From Ogataea parapolymorpha DL-1 (lineage: Eukaryota; Ascomycota; Pichiomycetes; Pichiales; Pichiaceae), in NCBI RefSeq assembly GCF_000187245.1, contig NC_027866.1, positions 364,411 through 428,410 on the forward strand: a stretch of DNA of 64,000 nucleotides, in the 5' to 3' direction. A program made the translations under genes and the position numbers. A model generated the notes under the pieces. It made no database searches, had not been told where the DNA came from, and was given only the letters and a program-made list of their open reading frames with translations. Positions 37,655 through 46,641 of this stretch are shown piece by piece; positions within the stretch are counted from its first letter, which is position 1; every line of letters begins with the position of its first letter.

Positions 37655-38458
37655 ATGGTTAAGATGTTTCCCAGCGTATTCGTTCCTGTTGCCAACGAGA
37701 CAGACAGTTTTGTAGGTGTCCATGCGGCGACGGCCCCGTTGAATCTGACCCTGTTGGTGACCGACGGCGATCAATTCGAAGCGTACGAGTGCACCAGCCG
37801 GATGGAGCTCGACAGGCTGTTTGCGCTGAACGACGCAGCAATTGGCGGTGAAAACGAAATTGACGGGTTTCTTGCCAAGCTCGCAGATCTACACGACGTT
37901 ATTTTGCGCAGAGAGTCCGGGTTCGTGACCCTTTGTAAGCCGGATCTCGAATTCCGGTTTCCGTTGACGCGTTTAGCAGACGATAAGCTATCGTCGGCTC
38001 GGAAACAGTTTCTTGCCCATGTGGGGCGGCTGGGCGCGCTCGAATCGAGTCTCGTGACCAGTCTCGCACACGAGCTCAACAAGAAAAACCAAATAATCCT
38101 GAAACTCGCCGCCTCCATCGCACAGGACTATCTGGGCAACACCCTGGAGCAGGACGAGGCTATTTTGCAGAGCGACGAGATCCAGCGTCTCTTTCTCCAG
38201 ACTGGCACATTACGAAACTCGCTCGGTACATCTTTTAAACAAATAAAGGACGAGACAGTGTCAAACTTCAAGCAGTCCACCCTGTCGTCTGCACAGGCCC
38301 TGAAAAATTTATTTCTAGCGCACGCAGAGCTGGAGCCTGTTAACCCGACCAAACGCCGCAAGCCGAACGTCCAGACGACCGTCCCCGATACGAGCCCGAG
38401 AAAACGGCTTAGAGACCACAGTTACAACTTCCCAATCAAACAGAGAAGAACCCGCTAA
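37655..38458 (+). CDS. NEJ1: XRCC4/XLF-superfamily end-joining factor, probably Nej1
   Basis: 267 residues. An N-terminal beta-rich head (~1-105, with LTLLVTDGDQFEAY and GFVTLCKPDLEFRFPL) runs into a helical stalk beginning LSSARKQFLAHVGRLGALES and KKNQIILKLAASIAQDYLG, and ends in basic clusters (KRRK, PRKRLRD, KQRRTR). This head-stalk-basic-tail layout is that of XLF/Nej1 and XRCC4/Lif1. The stalk's 'KK-N-x-I-I-x-K-L' resembles XLF-type proteins more, so I prefer NEJ1; LIF1 is the main alternative. It would act with Ku (YKU70 is 12 kb away) and DNA ligase IV in non-homologous end joining. Confidence 0.5.
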   Translation: MVKMFPSVFVPVANETDSFVGVHAATAPLNLTLLVTDGDQFEAYECTSRMELDRLFALNDAAIGGENEIDGFLAKLADLHDVILRRESGFVTLCKPDLEFRFPLTRLADDKLSSARKQFLAHVGRLGALESSLVTSLAHELNKKNQIILKLAASIAQDYLGNTLEQDEAILQSDEIQRLFLQTGTLRNSLGTSFKQIKDETVSNFKQSTLSSAQALKNLFLAHAELEPVNPTKRRKPNVQTTVPDTSPRKRLRDHSYNFPIKQRRTR

Positions 38459-38476
38459 TCTATTGTACTATATACA

Positions 38477-39448
38477 TCATGCCGTCTGTGCCGTTTTGCG
38501 CCACGCATCAATGACCATCTTTAATGCCCCCTTCTGCTCGCTACTGCGCTTCTTGTAGAGTCCCTCCAACACGATGATCCAGAATTCGACGAATTCGGAC
38601 AGCTGCTCGCGCGACTGGGGCTTGCTGGAATATTCTGCTATGCTATGCTTGTCTTTGAGTAACTTTAGCGGATTGATGCCGACGTTGCGGAAATAGTTCC
38701 CAAAGGTGGACACGCTGTAGTGTTTCAGTGTGTAGCAACAGTCACGCAATGAATGCTGTTTCGAAGGGTCGTAGTCTATCATGTCGAAATCGTCTCCAAA
38801 TTCTTCTCTTAGTACGTGCTCTATGGCTTCCACGGCGAGTGTGTGTACTTGCGAGTAGACATTGTCCGCGGCCACCTGTCTGTCGTCCCTCTCCACCTCG
38901 AGCTCCATCACATCGCCATTGACCCGCGAGAACTCTGCTACCAGATGGTCAATGATCATTTGCAAGGTCATGTCTTTACGGTAGGACACAGTGAGCACGC
39001 CATGGGCCAGAGCTTTGACACACAGGTTTTTGTCGTTGGAAAAAAGCACAACCATGTTTTCTGATCCAAAAAATAGACAGGCGTCCAGAATAGCGTCGTC
39101 CTGGACGGCTTCGCGGTCAATTCTCTCGTGTAGTCGCTGGACCCGCAAGATCTGGTCGTTGTTGTGCAGAAACCCGTAGATCCAGTCGATGGCCCTGCGC
39201 GCGGCCCCGGAGACGTGTGAGTCTGATGATTTGAGCCCGTCAAGCTCCCTAACGACCTGGTTGGGAATAATTAGCTGATGGGGCACTGGCACCTCACGAA
39301 GGCCGTCCACTATCGGAAGATGATCGAGCAGGAAATTAGTATCGAAGATTAGAACGAGGCTACTGGGAGGAGTCTGGCCCGGCCTCGCCATCTGGGACCC
39401 GACGCTGCTTCGTCGGTCCTCAATGTCCATCATATCGAAATCAGACAT
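38477..39448 (-). CDS. SWT1: Swt1-type PIN-domain RNA endoribonuclease
   Basis: 323 residues. The PIN domain (~30-170) shows the acidic residues expected: LVLIFDTNFLLDHL, VVRELDGLK, DDAILDACLFF and LFSNDKNLCVKAL. The C-terminal half is a helical domain with the GALKMVIDAWRK end seen in Swt1. In S. cerevisiae Swt1 (458 residues) cleaves unspliced or leaked pre-mRNA at nuclear pores. The N-terminal extension is short here. The 55-bp spacer to the aldolase-like gene is almost all A, T and TAAA repeats. Confidence 0.85.
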   Translation of the reverse strand: MSDFDMMDIEDRRSSVGSQMARPGQTPPSSLVLIFDTNFLLDHLPIVDGLREVPVPHQLIIPNQVVRELDGLKSSDSHVSGAARRAIDWIYGFLHNNDQILRVQRLHERIDREAVQDDAILDACLFFGSENMVVLFSNDKNLCVKALAHGVLTVSYRKDMTLQMIIDHLVAEFSRVNGDVMELEVERDDRQVAADNVYSQVHTLAVEAIEHVLREEFGDDFDMIDYDPSKQHSLRDCCYTLKHYSVSTFGNYFRNVGINPLKLLKDKHSIAEYSSKPQSREQLSEFVEFWIIVLEGLYKKRSSEQKGALKMVIDAWRKTAQTA

Positions 39449-39503
39449 AATAATAAATAAATAAATTAAATAAATTTAAAATAAATTAATTTTAAGCACT
39501 GGT

Positions 39504-40412
39504 TTATTTATTTGGCTTCGAAAAACTCAAGAAGTCGTCGTTCTGAGCAATCTCCCATTGGAGATCAGGCTGGAACTCCATGTAGAGGGTCTCTCTGTCA
39601 CTGTTCATGTGGTAAGTGTATGCTGCTTCCTCGTCACCAATGATCTGCTTCTTTCTGCCCTGGTTCTCTGCGGCATCGGCCAGAAGCTGACACTCGCAGC
39701 AGCGCTCCATCAACGAGAACATGTATGCAGCCTCGTCCACAGTGTAGCCAACAGTGATAAGTCCGTGGTTCTGCAAAATCGCTCCATGGCCGTCGCCAAT
39801 AGCAGCTGCGATCTCCTGGCCCTCCTTGGCCTCGATAGCAACACCACCGAAATTTGCGTATACAGCGTGCGACTTATAGAAATTGCAGGCGTCCTGGCTG
39901 ATCATCTCGAGTGGCTTGCCGAATGCAGAGTACGCCTTTCCGTAAACGGAGTGCATGTGACAGGCAGCGTTGACATCTGGTCTGGCCTTGTGCAGAGCAG
40001 AGTGGATAGCAAAGCCGGCAGCGTTAATGGCCACTCTGTTTCCGCCAATGATGTTTCCGTCCTCGTCGACCTGGACCATGTCCTTGGCCTTGAGTAGACC
40101 AAAGTGGATACCGAGCGGGTTGATCCAAAAAGTGTTTGGGTCCACAGGGTCTCTGACAGAAATGTGTCCCGAGCTTCCCTCAGTGTAGCCCTTGCGGGCG
40201 AAAACTCTGAAGGCGCCAGCCATGTGTTCTAGAAGCCATTCGCGCTTCTTGTATGGGTCGTCGAACTCAGGAATAGGGAAGGGAGGAGGAGCTCCCTTGG
40301 AGATGTTGTGCACGCCCCTCTCTGTAAGGGCATATCCACGAGAAGTGGCCGGTTTGATGGATTCCGGGATCTGGTCGGATTGCGTGGTGGTCTCGGTGAC
40401 TGCAGGACTCAT
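39504..40412 (-). CDS. Class II aldolase/adducin-family protein, cytosolic, unknown substrate
   Basis: 302 residues from the ATG at 40412 (two codons further up only a TTG). The class II aldolase fold is clear: GSSGHISVRDP near the start, zinc ligands in ACHMHSVYGKAYS and LQNHGLITVG, and YTVDEAAYMFSLMERCCECQLLA. No targeting signal is visible. Fungal members of this long form have no established substrate that I know; S. cerevisiae has no close copy. Codon use is strongly biased, suggesting high expression, and a TATATAAA element (40437-40444) lies 24 nt before the ATG. Confidence 0.8.
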   Translation of the reverse strand: MSPAVTETTTQSDQIPESIKPATSRGYALTERGVHNISKGAPPPFPIPEFDDPYKKREWLLEHMAGAFRVFARKGYTEGSSGHISVRDPVDPNTFWINPLGIHFGLLKAKDMVQVDEDGNIIGGNRVAINAAGFAIHSALHKARPDVNAACHMHSVYGKAYSAFGKPLEMISQDACNFYKSHAVYANFGGVAIEAKEGQEIAAAIGDGHGAILQNHGLITVGYTVDEAAYMFSLMERCCECQLLADAAENQGRKKQIIGDEEAAYTYHMNSDRETLYMEFQPDLQWEIAQNDDFLSFSKPNK

Positions 40413-40436
40413 TGGCAAGACGGAAAACGCTTATGC

Positions 40437-40444
40437 TTTATATA
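40437..40444 (-). promoter_or_regulatory. TATA box of the aldolase-like gene
   Basis: TATATAAA on the minus strand, 24 nt before the ATG at 40412. Confidence 0.5.
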
Positions 40445-40635
40445 TCCTCAAAGAGATTCCACAAACGGCAAAAGACGAAGATAAAAGAAAAAAATACATC
40501 TTTGCACGAGCGCGTTTTCCCTAAAACATACTTCCGATTCAACCAAGACCGGCAACTAATAGCTGATGAAATAACATGTCAGGAAGCTTCTAAACAATTT
40601 ATAGACACCAACAACGTGTGTACTGGCAATCTGGC

Positions 40636-41613
40636 TTATTGAATACTATTGCCCATGCTATCCAACTTGGTTCTCTCCTTAGGTCTGGCCAGACCAAAAG
40701 CGGGAGCAGGCTTGTCGTCGTCCTCTCCCAGACCGTCAAATAGCTTTCCGTACTTGCCTCCCTCGGCCCTCTGCCCTTCCAGCTGCTGTTGTAGCGTCAG
40801 TCCGGTCTCCTGGACCTTCTGTCCAAACTGTTCCATGGCCCTTTTGGCCTGCTGTGCGTAATCCTGTTCTGCAAGCTGTTTCACGCTGGGCTGGATCACC
40901 GTGTCGTTAACCTCCTTCACAGACTTGGCCACCGTCGTGCTGAACAGGCCCCAGCCCTTGGAAAACGTGCCCAACGGGTCTTTCTGCAGGGCGTCGAACG
41001 TGAAGCCAGACAGACTGGAACCGCGCTGTGCAGCCGGCGCAGGCGTCGATCCGAAACCCTGGTATTTGCCGCCCTTCGACGGAGGCAGGTCTGTTGGACG
41101 CGAGTCGTTGGCTTGGCCCAGCTTGGCAAAGTAGGCCTCGTTGTGCTCCTTGTTAGGCAATGCAGAGTTACTGGAATTGGAGGATGGGCCGTCTTTGGAA
41201 GGCAACGTCTCGCCGCTGTGGTCAGGCTCAACAAAATCCCTGCCCTCGATGATGCTCGTTAGTCTGCTCTTGTAATCTTCGGCCACATAGTTGTTATATT
41301 TCTGCTGCGCAGGCAGCGAGAGGTCCAGGCCGTGTGACTCGAAATACTGCGCGCACGCAGCGTTACCACCCTTCTCCATGCGGCTGAGCTCCTCTGGCTT
41401 GAACTGGTCCATCGTGATGGACCTCACAAACGAGATGTGCACCCCAAGACCACGGTGGACGCCTGCGCACTCCAGACAGATGAAGATGCCGAACTTGGGC
41501 GACGCCCACTGCGGGTTCGGAGCCTTGCAGTCGAAGCACTTCTTGTTGTCGCCCTGCTTCTGCAGGGCCAGCAGTTTGCGCCGGTTGTCGGGATCAACGC
41601 TCCAGTCAGACAT
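40636..41613 (-). CDS. GCS1: ArfGAP Gcs1 (ArfGAP1 type)
   Basis: 325 residues. The ArfGAP zinc finger is complete: CFDC, 16 residues, CLEC (residues ~26-49), followed by [20 protein letters not shown] with the catalytic arginine finger. The C-terminal half is Ser/Gly-rich and contains [21 protein letters not shown], an amphipathic, curvature-sensing ALPS-like helix. Gcs1 stimulates GTP hydrolysis on Arf1 at Golgi and endosomes, controlling coat release. Promoter spacer to the left gene is 223 bp on the other side of the stop. Confidence 0.94.
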   Translation of the reverse strand: MSDWSVDPDNRRKLLALQKQGDNKKCFDCKAPNPQWASPKFGIFICLECAGVHRGLGVHISFVRSITMDQFKPEELSRMEKGGNAACAQYFESHGLDLSLPAQQKYNNYVAEDYKSRLTSIIEGRDFVEPDHSGETLPSKDGPSSNSSNSALPNKEHNEAYFAKLGQANDSRPTDLPPSKGGKYQGFGSTPAPAAQRGSSLSGFTFDALQKDPLGTFSKGWGLFSTTVAKSVKEVNDTVIQPSVKQLAEQDYAQQAKRAMEQFGQKVQETGLTLQQQLEGQRAEGGKYGKLFDGLGEDDDKPAPAFGLARPKERTKLDSMGNSIQ

Positions 41614-41729
41614 AATGAAATTAAAAACAAGTTGCGATTGGAATTACGTAAGAAAATGGTGCAAATTGCAGCACCAGTGTATGTAGATCGCAAATTCTTT
41701 ATGCTCTAGTATCTATGTTCCATGCTTCT

Positions 41730-42959
41730 CTATAGTACACACATAAAAGCCAGCAGTCCCAGGGTCCACCAATTGTTCTCCAACGAGACTGCACCGTTCA
41801 CAGTGTTGGTCACCGAGGACAGCGTCATGGTGTGCTCCGACTCGGACTCTTCTGCTTTCGAGATCCAGCTGTTGAGGTTGGAGTTGCTGATGGTCTCGTC
41901 GAAACTGGTAGAGTTTGACAAAAACACCGTGGCAGTGCCATCGCTGCCAAAGACCACACCGCCCATCATGACCGCGTCGGGCGTGCGCTCCAGATAGCCT
42001 TCGTTGGCCAGCCCCGTTTGGATGTCGCCGGTGCCCTGGTAGTCGTGGATCGTCGAGTAGAAATGTAGGGCCTCGGTGGTGTTGAGGATCTCGAAAATGT
42101 CAAACTCGCCGCAGCCAGAGCTCCAGCACGAGCAGTTGGCGTTGGTCGGGTACTGAGCCGTGCGCGGGATATGCGCGTTCAGCAGCCAGATCGCCGGCAT
42201 ATTGTAAGACGCGGTGTCCTCGCTGACACTGTCTTCCTCAGGCGCGCGGAACTGGAACAAGAACATCTTGGTGGTTCCGTAGTAGCCGTGGTAGGCTGGG
42301 ATGCCGTCTCTATAAACACCGCAGTCCTTGCTGAACCCAGAATCGCCGCACGACACGTTAGACATGATGACGAGCTCCTCATTGGAATGCAGCGTCACGT
42401 TGCTCAGCACGGTGCTCTTGCTAGCGGCCGACACGCCGTCAGAGTCGACGTAGTCGAGTGCTTTTCCGAGGCACGTGACATTCTCACCCACGTTGCCAAG
42501 GAATGTCACATTCTCTGCGGTGAGATCGTCGGAGTTGTAGTATGCGAGCCGCGACCACGAGCCGTTGGTCTGGCCGTAGGTGTAGTCATCGGCGACATAG
42601 TAGCCGAATTTTTGCAAATTTATTGGGCCTCTGATGTGCACCGAGACCTCGTTGTTGAGCGGCGAGATCGCACCTTCGAAACTGACCGGCTTGGCTGTGT
42701 TGATCTCGCACGTGCACGAGTCGTTCGAGCTCGAGTCAATGCTCTTCACGTTGTAGAAATAGCCCTCGAACCCAAAGTTCTGGAATTGCAGCACTCCGTA
42801 CTCATCCGAGTAGACTCGCGACGAAGACACCGACGTCGACGCGGCCGCCGCAGACTGTTGCGTCTGCTGGGCGTTGTTGTTGTTGTTGTTGTTGTTATTG
42901 TTGTTGTTAGCGTTGTCGGCCAGAGCCGTGGCAAGCAGTGCTAACCATAGGAAATTCAT
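41730..42959 (-). CDS. TOS1: Tos1-type cell-wall glucanase-like protein, predicted GPI-anchored
   Basis: 409 residues from the ATG at 42959 (MNFLWLALLATALAD signal peptide). After a run of 12 Asn and a Gln/Ala/Ser stretch comes the DUF2403 region (YGVLQFQNFGFEGYFYNVK), then the DUF2401 catalytic-like domain with MPAIWLLNAHIPRTAQY and GCGEFDIFEIL, whose E-x-D-x-x-E resembles the GH16 active site. The C-terminus (GAVSLENNWWTLGLLAFMCVL) is a GPI-addition signal; many N-glycosylation sites are present. S. cerevisiae Tos1 is a cell-wall protein linked to beta-glucan. A TATAAAAA element at 42988-42995 lies 28 nt upstream. Confidence 0.88.
   Translation of the reverse strand: MNFLWLALLATALADNANNNNNNNNNNNNAQQTQQSAAAASTSVSSSRVYSDEYGVLQFQNFGFEGYFYNVKSIDSSSNDSCTCEINTAKPVSFEGAISPLNNEVSVHIRGPINLQKFGYYVADDYTYGQTNGSWSRLAYYNSDDLTAENVTFLGNVGENVTCLGKALDYVDSDGVSAASKSTVLSNVTLHSNEELVIMSNVSCGDSGFSKDCGVYRDGIPAYHGYYGTTKMFLFQFRAPEEDSVSEDTASYNMPAIWLLNAHIPRTAQYPTNANCSCWSSGCGEFDIFEILNTTEALHFYSTIHDYQGTGDIQTGLANEGYLERTPDAVMMGGVVFGSDGTATVFLSNSTSFDETISNSNLNSWISKAEESESEHTMTLSSVTNTVNGAVSLENNWWTLGLLAFMCVL
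42873..42908 (-). repeat. TOS1: AAC/AAT microsatellite encoding 12 Asn in TOS1
   Basis: Twelve uninterrupted Asn codons (11 AAC, one AAT) directly after the signal peptide region. Likely variable in length between strains. Confidence 0.8.
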
Positions 42960-42987
42960 TTTATTTAAAAGTCTCTCGAAAACGGCC

Positions 42988-42995
42988 TTTTTATA
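42988..42995 (-). promoter_or_regulatory. TATA box of TOS1
   Basis: TATAAAAA on the minus strand, 28 nt before the ATG. The remaining spacer to 43253 holds a TATATA at 43085-43090 for the neighbouring gene and a near-repeat of TTCCAAGC (43050-43057, 43071-43078). Confidence 0.5.
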
Positions 42996-43253
42996 CTCCG
43001 TTGCAAAAATCAAAAATGCAGATCCCAGATTTTAGCGTGATGTCGCCGACGTTTCCAAGCGTTTGGCCCCTTCCAAGCAAACATTATATACTCCTGATAG
43101 ATGCTTAGCCATGCAGCGCGCGACATGGCTGCTTCGCCACGATCGAGCCAAGGCTTAGCACACTGCAAGTAATTTATAGAAACTGCGGGCCGGCGCGTCG
43201 ATCGGCGCAGTCTTTTTGCGCAAATATTTCAGTCCATCACAGCTTCTCAGCAC

Positions 43254-43586
43254 ATGCGTTTGTTCCGAGCTACGTTCCGGCTCGTGCCCAATCCACGCTC
43301 GCAGAAAGACGCCTGGCACATATTTGACACAGTGCATGCGCTCGCGTTGAATCCGCGGCTGCAGCTTGCCCAGTTCACCGTCCCGCGGACCGCATACCAG
43401 GGCACACACCGCTGGATGAACAAATTGGAGCTGCTCTACAAGACTGTAGACCAGAAGGATGTGGACGTCCTCGAAGAGCTGGATAGGGGGCTGCGTGCGC
43501 TGCGCAGCGACCAATTCGACATGCGGCTCGAGCGGGTCGAAGAGGTGCCAGAACCTGTCCGGGGGCAGCCAACTCTGGAGAAGTGA
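43254..43586 (+). CDS. small protein of unknown function, possible mitochondrial
   Basis: 110 residues; I do not recognise it. The first 20 residues are basic and free of acids (MRLFRATFRLVPNPRSQ), consistent with mitochondrial import, and the rest is a soluble, probably helical region (DAWHIFDTVHALALNP, HRWMNKLELLYKTVDQKD, then an acidic end). No cysteines, no membrane span. It fills the gap between TOS1 and CIN1 and has its own TATA-like sequence 165 bp upstream. The opposite-strand frame of 152 codons here has no protein-like features, so I favour this strand. Confidence 0.55.
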   Translation: MRLFRATFRLVPNPRSQKDAWHIFDTVHALALNPRLQLAQFTVPRTAYQGTHRWMNKLELLYKTVDQKDVDVLEELDRGLRALRSDQFDMRLERVEEVPEPVRGQPTLEK

Positions 43587-43740
43587 AGCGTGCAAAGAGT
43601 CTTGTATTGCCATGCACTACCAATCGCTCCTAAAATCGCCTTTATCTTCCTCCTTCCCCCATTTTTACTGGGCCCTCTGTGTTTGTCCGATCAAGGCTGT
43701 GCACATAAATATTCATGTAAAATAAAAACATTGTAAATAC

Positions 43741-46641
43741 ATGGAAGACGTCCAGATCTCTAAGCTTGCGGACCAGCTCCTGCGGGAAATAGATTCGCGG
43801 CTTGACAGCACGCTTTGTGGGGGCCAGACTGCCGACCCACGTGCCATGAAGGCGCTGCTGGCTCTCATTGAACAGTTCCAGCCAAACCCCCAGCTTCTGG
43901 ACTCGCAGCTGCGTTCGTTTGTGGGCCGTCTGGTGAATGGGTACCGTCTCGTGCTGGAGGATGAGCTGACATGCGGAGAGCATATTGGCGTGATATTTTA
44001 CCATCTGGCCAAAATTAGAGGCATCAAGGTGGTCTCCAACTGTCTGACAAGCGATCTGTATCTGTTGACGGCAGTTCTTGACAGGGTGGACCACTTGGGC
44101 AATTCTGATAGCGCACAGTGGCAGGAGACATTTTTCTTGCTAGTGTGGCTGTCGATCCTGGTTCTGGTGCCTTTTCCGCTCGAGAAAATCAGACCTGGTC
44201 TTGCCAAGGCCATTTTTGATCTCTCTCGAAAATATCTCCAGTCTAGCGGCAAGGAGAGCGACGCGGCTGCGCTGCTGATGGCACGGCTACTCTCACGTGC
44301 TGACTGTGCGCCGTTATTGCAGAGTTTTGTCGCCGACAACTTCAACTCGCTTGCGTGGGAGCAAAAGAGCGTATTTGAACAGCTCGGCCTCCTCACAACG
44401 ACAAACCATCTGTTCAGGCTGTGTGCCCCACAGACGCTTGATCTGTTTGGACAGCGTCTGCTGGTGCTGATTGCAAACGAGCTGGACACCCCGAACGCCT
44501 CGTGTTTGCGGTTTTTCGTCAAAAACCTCGGCAAGCTGGGCGTCCATTTCGTGCGGACCAGCAACTACGACGCCGTCGAGGAAATCTTCAACTACCTACT
44601 TGATTTTGTCGGGCACGCCAGCACGGTGATCCGATACTCTGTGGCGAAGCAGCTGGCCAAAATCACTAGCCTGCTCCCGCAACAGCTACGTAACGACGTG
44701 GTGCGTGCGCTGGTTGCACAGCTCGAGCTTTCCGCCGACGGCCGCGTCGATGCCGAGTCGATCGACGTCGAGCTCTTCCACGGCGTGTTGCTGGCCATCG
44801 GCGAGCAGGCGCGCACCAGGCAGCTGGACACGGCGTTCTTGCCCGAGCTGGCCGCTCTGCTGCACCAGACGCTTTTCCTGGAGCAGTACCGCGTGACCCA
44901 TGCGGTCGGATCGAACGTGCGCGACGCGACGTGTTTCATCATCTGGTCGCTGGCCAAACGGTACAAAACAGATGAGGTGGGCCTTGAGCTGTGGCGGGCA
45001 TTTTTCCGCGACCTGGTGCTCTGCTGCTGTTTTGACAAGGAGCTAATTGTGCGGCGCGCGAGCGCGGCGTGTGTGCAGGAGGTAGTCGGCCGCCACGGCG
45101 AGATTTTCGACCGCAATGACAAGCACAGCCTCAAGGTGAAGCTGATCGAGACGCTGGACTACACGGTGCTCGGACAGCTTGACAGGGCATTTGCGTTGAG
45201 TTTGGACATTTGCGAGCTGGGAATTTTGCAGAAAGAGATACAGACGGCGCTGGAGCAAGCCGTTTTGCACAGAGATTATGACATTCGCACGCGGGCAGCA
45301 CACACGTTGAGAAAGCTCGGCGATAAACAGCTGATCCCAAGATATTTCCAGGAACAGTTTCAGCCAGGACGGTTCTATGTACTTGCGGAGCTGCTTCAGG
45401 ACGCAACAGAAGTGGATACCGACAAATACCACAGACTTTTCGTGGACTTCACCTTCGACTTCCATAGAGACCCGTTCCACAAAGGCGAGGAGTATTTGTA
45501 CCTATTGACGGTGCTGTGTCGCGAGGGATTTATTGCCAACGACCACGAGCTGGAAACCGTTTTCAACGTCATCAGAAATAGCAGCGAGCAGGTTTCGCAG
45601 CGGTTTTGCGAGCTCGCGGCGGTGCTCGTGCTACCAGAAAAATATATTACGAAATGGCTGTTCTATATCAAAAGCGGCAGTCTGGTGGCTGCGCGCGCTG
45701 TTGGACACGCAAACTGGCTGGAAACTAGAGTCGACGACGTGCTGGGGCTGGTGACGGGGCATGCTGATGCAGAGCTGCGCAGTTGTCTCATTCTGTCGCT
45801 CGCAGAGTATCTGCACCGCCACGATGTGGCTGACCACCAAAAACAGACTCTTATTGCCTGTCTCGACGACTACACGGTCACTAACCGCGGCGACGTCGGA
45901 AGTCTCGTGAGGTCGGCGACAATGAAGCTCATTGAGGCAAACAGAGACAAACTCGGCAATCACGCGCTCATTAACCATAAACTTCTGCGAATAGCAGGCG
46001 AAACCATGGAGCGGCTGCGTGTAGCGGCGCTGAAGCTCGTGGCAGACCTCAATGACTGGCCGTTCGTCCCGCCAGAGTCCGACGTGGACCATTTCCAGGC
46101 ACTCATGAGGATCTACTGTGCGCATGTCGTGCAAGACAGAGAGCTTTCTCGCGAGTTCTGGAAAGGCTACTGTTTTTCTGCCGGATCCCAGCAGTCTCTG
46201 GCACAAGCCACTAACGCGGCGCTGCTGGCATTCTTCCAAGCCTGGGAGCAGCTTGAGGACAGGAAAACCGTGCTGGGCGACATTTTGTCGATTTTGAAGC
46301 CGCTCGACACCGCACAGAGCCGCATAGAACGTGCTACCAAAACTCAGGACGCCTGCTTGCGCTTTCTGTGCAATGCACTGGAGTTGAACCTGCCGCTGCC
46401 AGCAGACATTGCTGTACGAAGCATCTTTGTGCGTGTGTACAACCTCACGCTGGGAAAAACCCACCCAGGACGGCTCGCGGTGGCTATTCGCGTCTTTGTC
46501 CAGCTCGCACTTGCAGACCCGGCAGACACGAAGAAAGACTGTGTGGCCCGGCTGACGTGGCTGAGCAAAAAACATCCCACCGCAAGCGTTCGGCTGGCTG
46601 CCCTGGAAGGTCTGCAGGAGATTGAGTGTGACTCAGTTTAG
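43741..46641 (+). CDS. CIN1: Tubulin-folding cofactor D (Cin1)
   Basis: 966 residues (1014 in S. cerevisiae), HEAT-like alpha-helical repeats throughout. The diagnostic block WQETFFLLVWLSILVLVPF (~135-155) and IRYSVAKQLAKITSLLP (~295) are typical of TBCD, as is RDATCFIIWSLAKRY. With cofactors C and E it assembles alpha/beta-tubulin dimers and acts with the Arl2-type GTPase Cin4. The 3' end overlaps that of NDUFAF5 by 9 bp on the other strand. Confidence 0.9.
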   Translation: MEDVQISKLADQLLREIDSRLDSTLCGGQTADPRAMKALLALIEQFQPNPQLLDSQLRSFVGRLVNGYRLVLEDELTCGEHIGVIFYHLAKIRGIKVVSNCLTSDLYLLTAVLDRVDHLGNSDSAQWQETFFLLVWLSILVLVPFPLEKIRPGLAKAIFDLSRKYLQSSGKESDAAALLMARLLSRADCAPLLQSFVADNFNSLAWEQKSVFEQLGLLTTTNHLFRLCAPQTLDLFGQRLLVLIANELDTPNASCLRFFVKNLGKLGVHFVRTSNYDAVEEIFNYLLDFVGHASTVIRYSVAKQLAKITSLLPQQLRNDVVRALVAQLELSADGRVDAESIDVELFHGVLLAIGEQARTRQLDTAFLPELAALLHQTLFLEQYRVTHAVGSNVRDATCFIIWSLAKRYKTDEVGLELWRAFFRDLVLCCCFDKELIVRRASAACVQEVVGRHGEIFDRNDKHSLKVKLIETLDYTVLGQLDRAFALSLDICELGILQKEIQTALEQAVLHRDYDIRTRAAHTLRKLGDKQLIPRYFQEQFQPGRFYVLAELLQDATEVDTDKYHRLFVDFTFDFHRDPFHKGEEYLYLLTVLCREGFIANDHELETVFNVIRNSSEQVSQRFCELAAVLVLPEKYITKWLFYIKSGSLVAARAVGHANWLETRVDDVLGLVTGHADAELRSCLILSLAEYLHRHDVADHQKQTLIACLDDYTVTNRGDVGSLVRSATMKLIEANRDKLGNHALINHKLLRIAGETMERLRVAALKLVADLNDWPFVPPESDVDHFQALMRIYCAHVVQDRELSREFWKGYCFSAGSQQSLAQATNAALLAFFQAWEQLEDRKTVLGDILSILKPLDTAQSRIERATKTQDACLRFLCNALELNLPLPADIAVRSIFVRVYNLTLGKTHPGRLAVAIRVFVQLALADPADTKKDCVARLTWLSKKHPTASVRLAALEGLQEIECDSV

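Noticed and set aside
43155..43613. 152-codon minus-strand frame opposite the small unknown gene
   Set aside because: Starts within the neighbour's 3' region and has irregular composition; the plus-strand frame has a presequence-like start and cleaner helices.
45631..46575. 314-codon minus-strand frame inside CIN1
   Set aside because: Antisense to conserved TBCD coding sequence; no homology or plausible start context.
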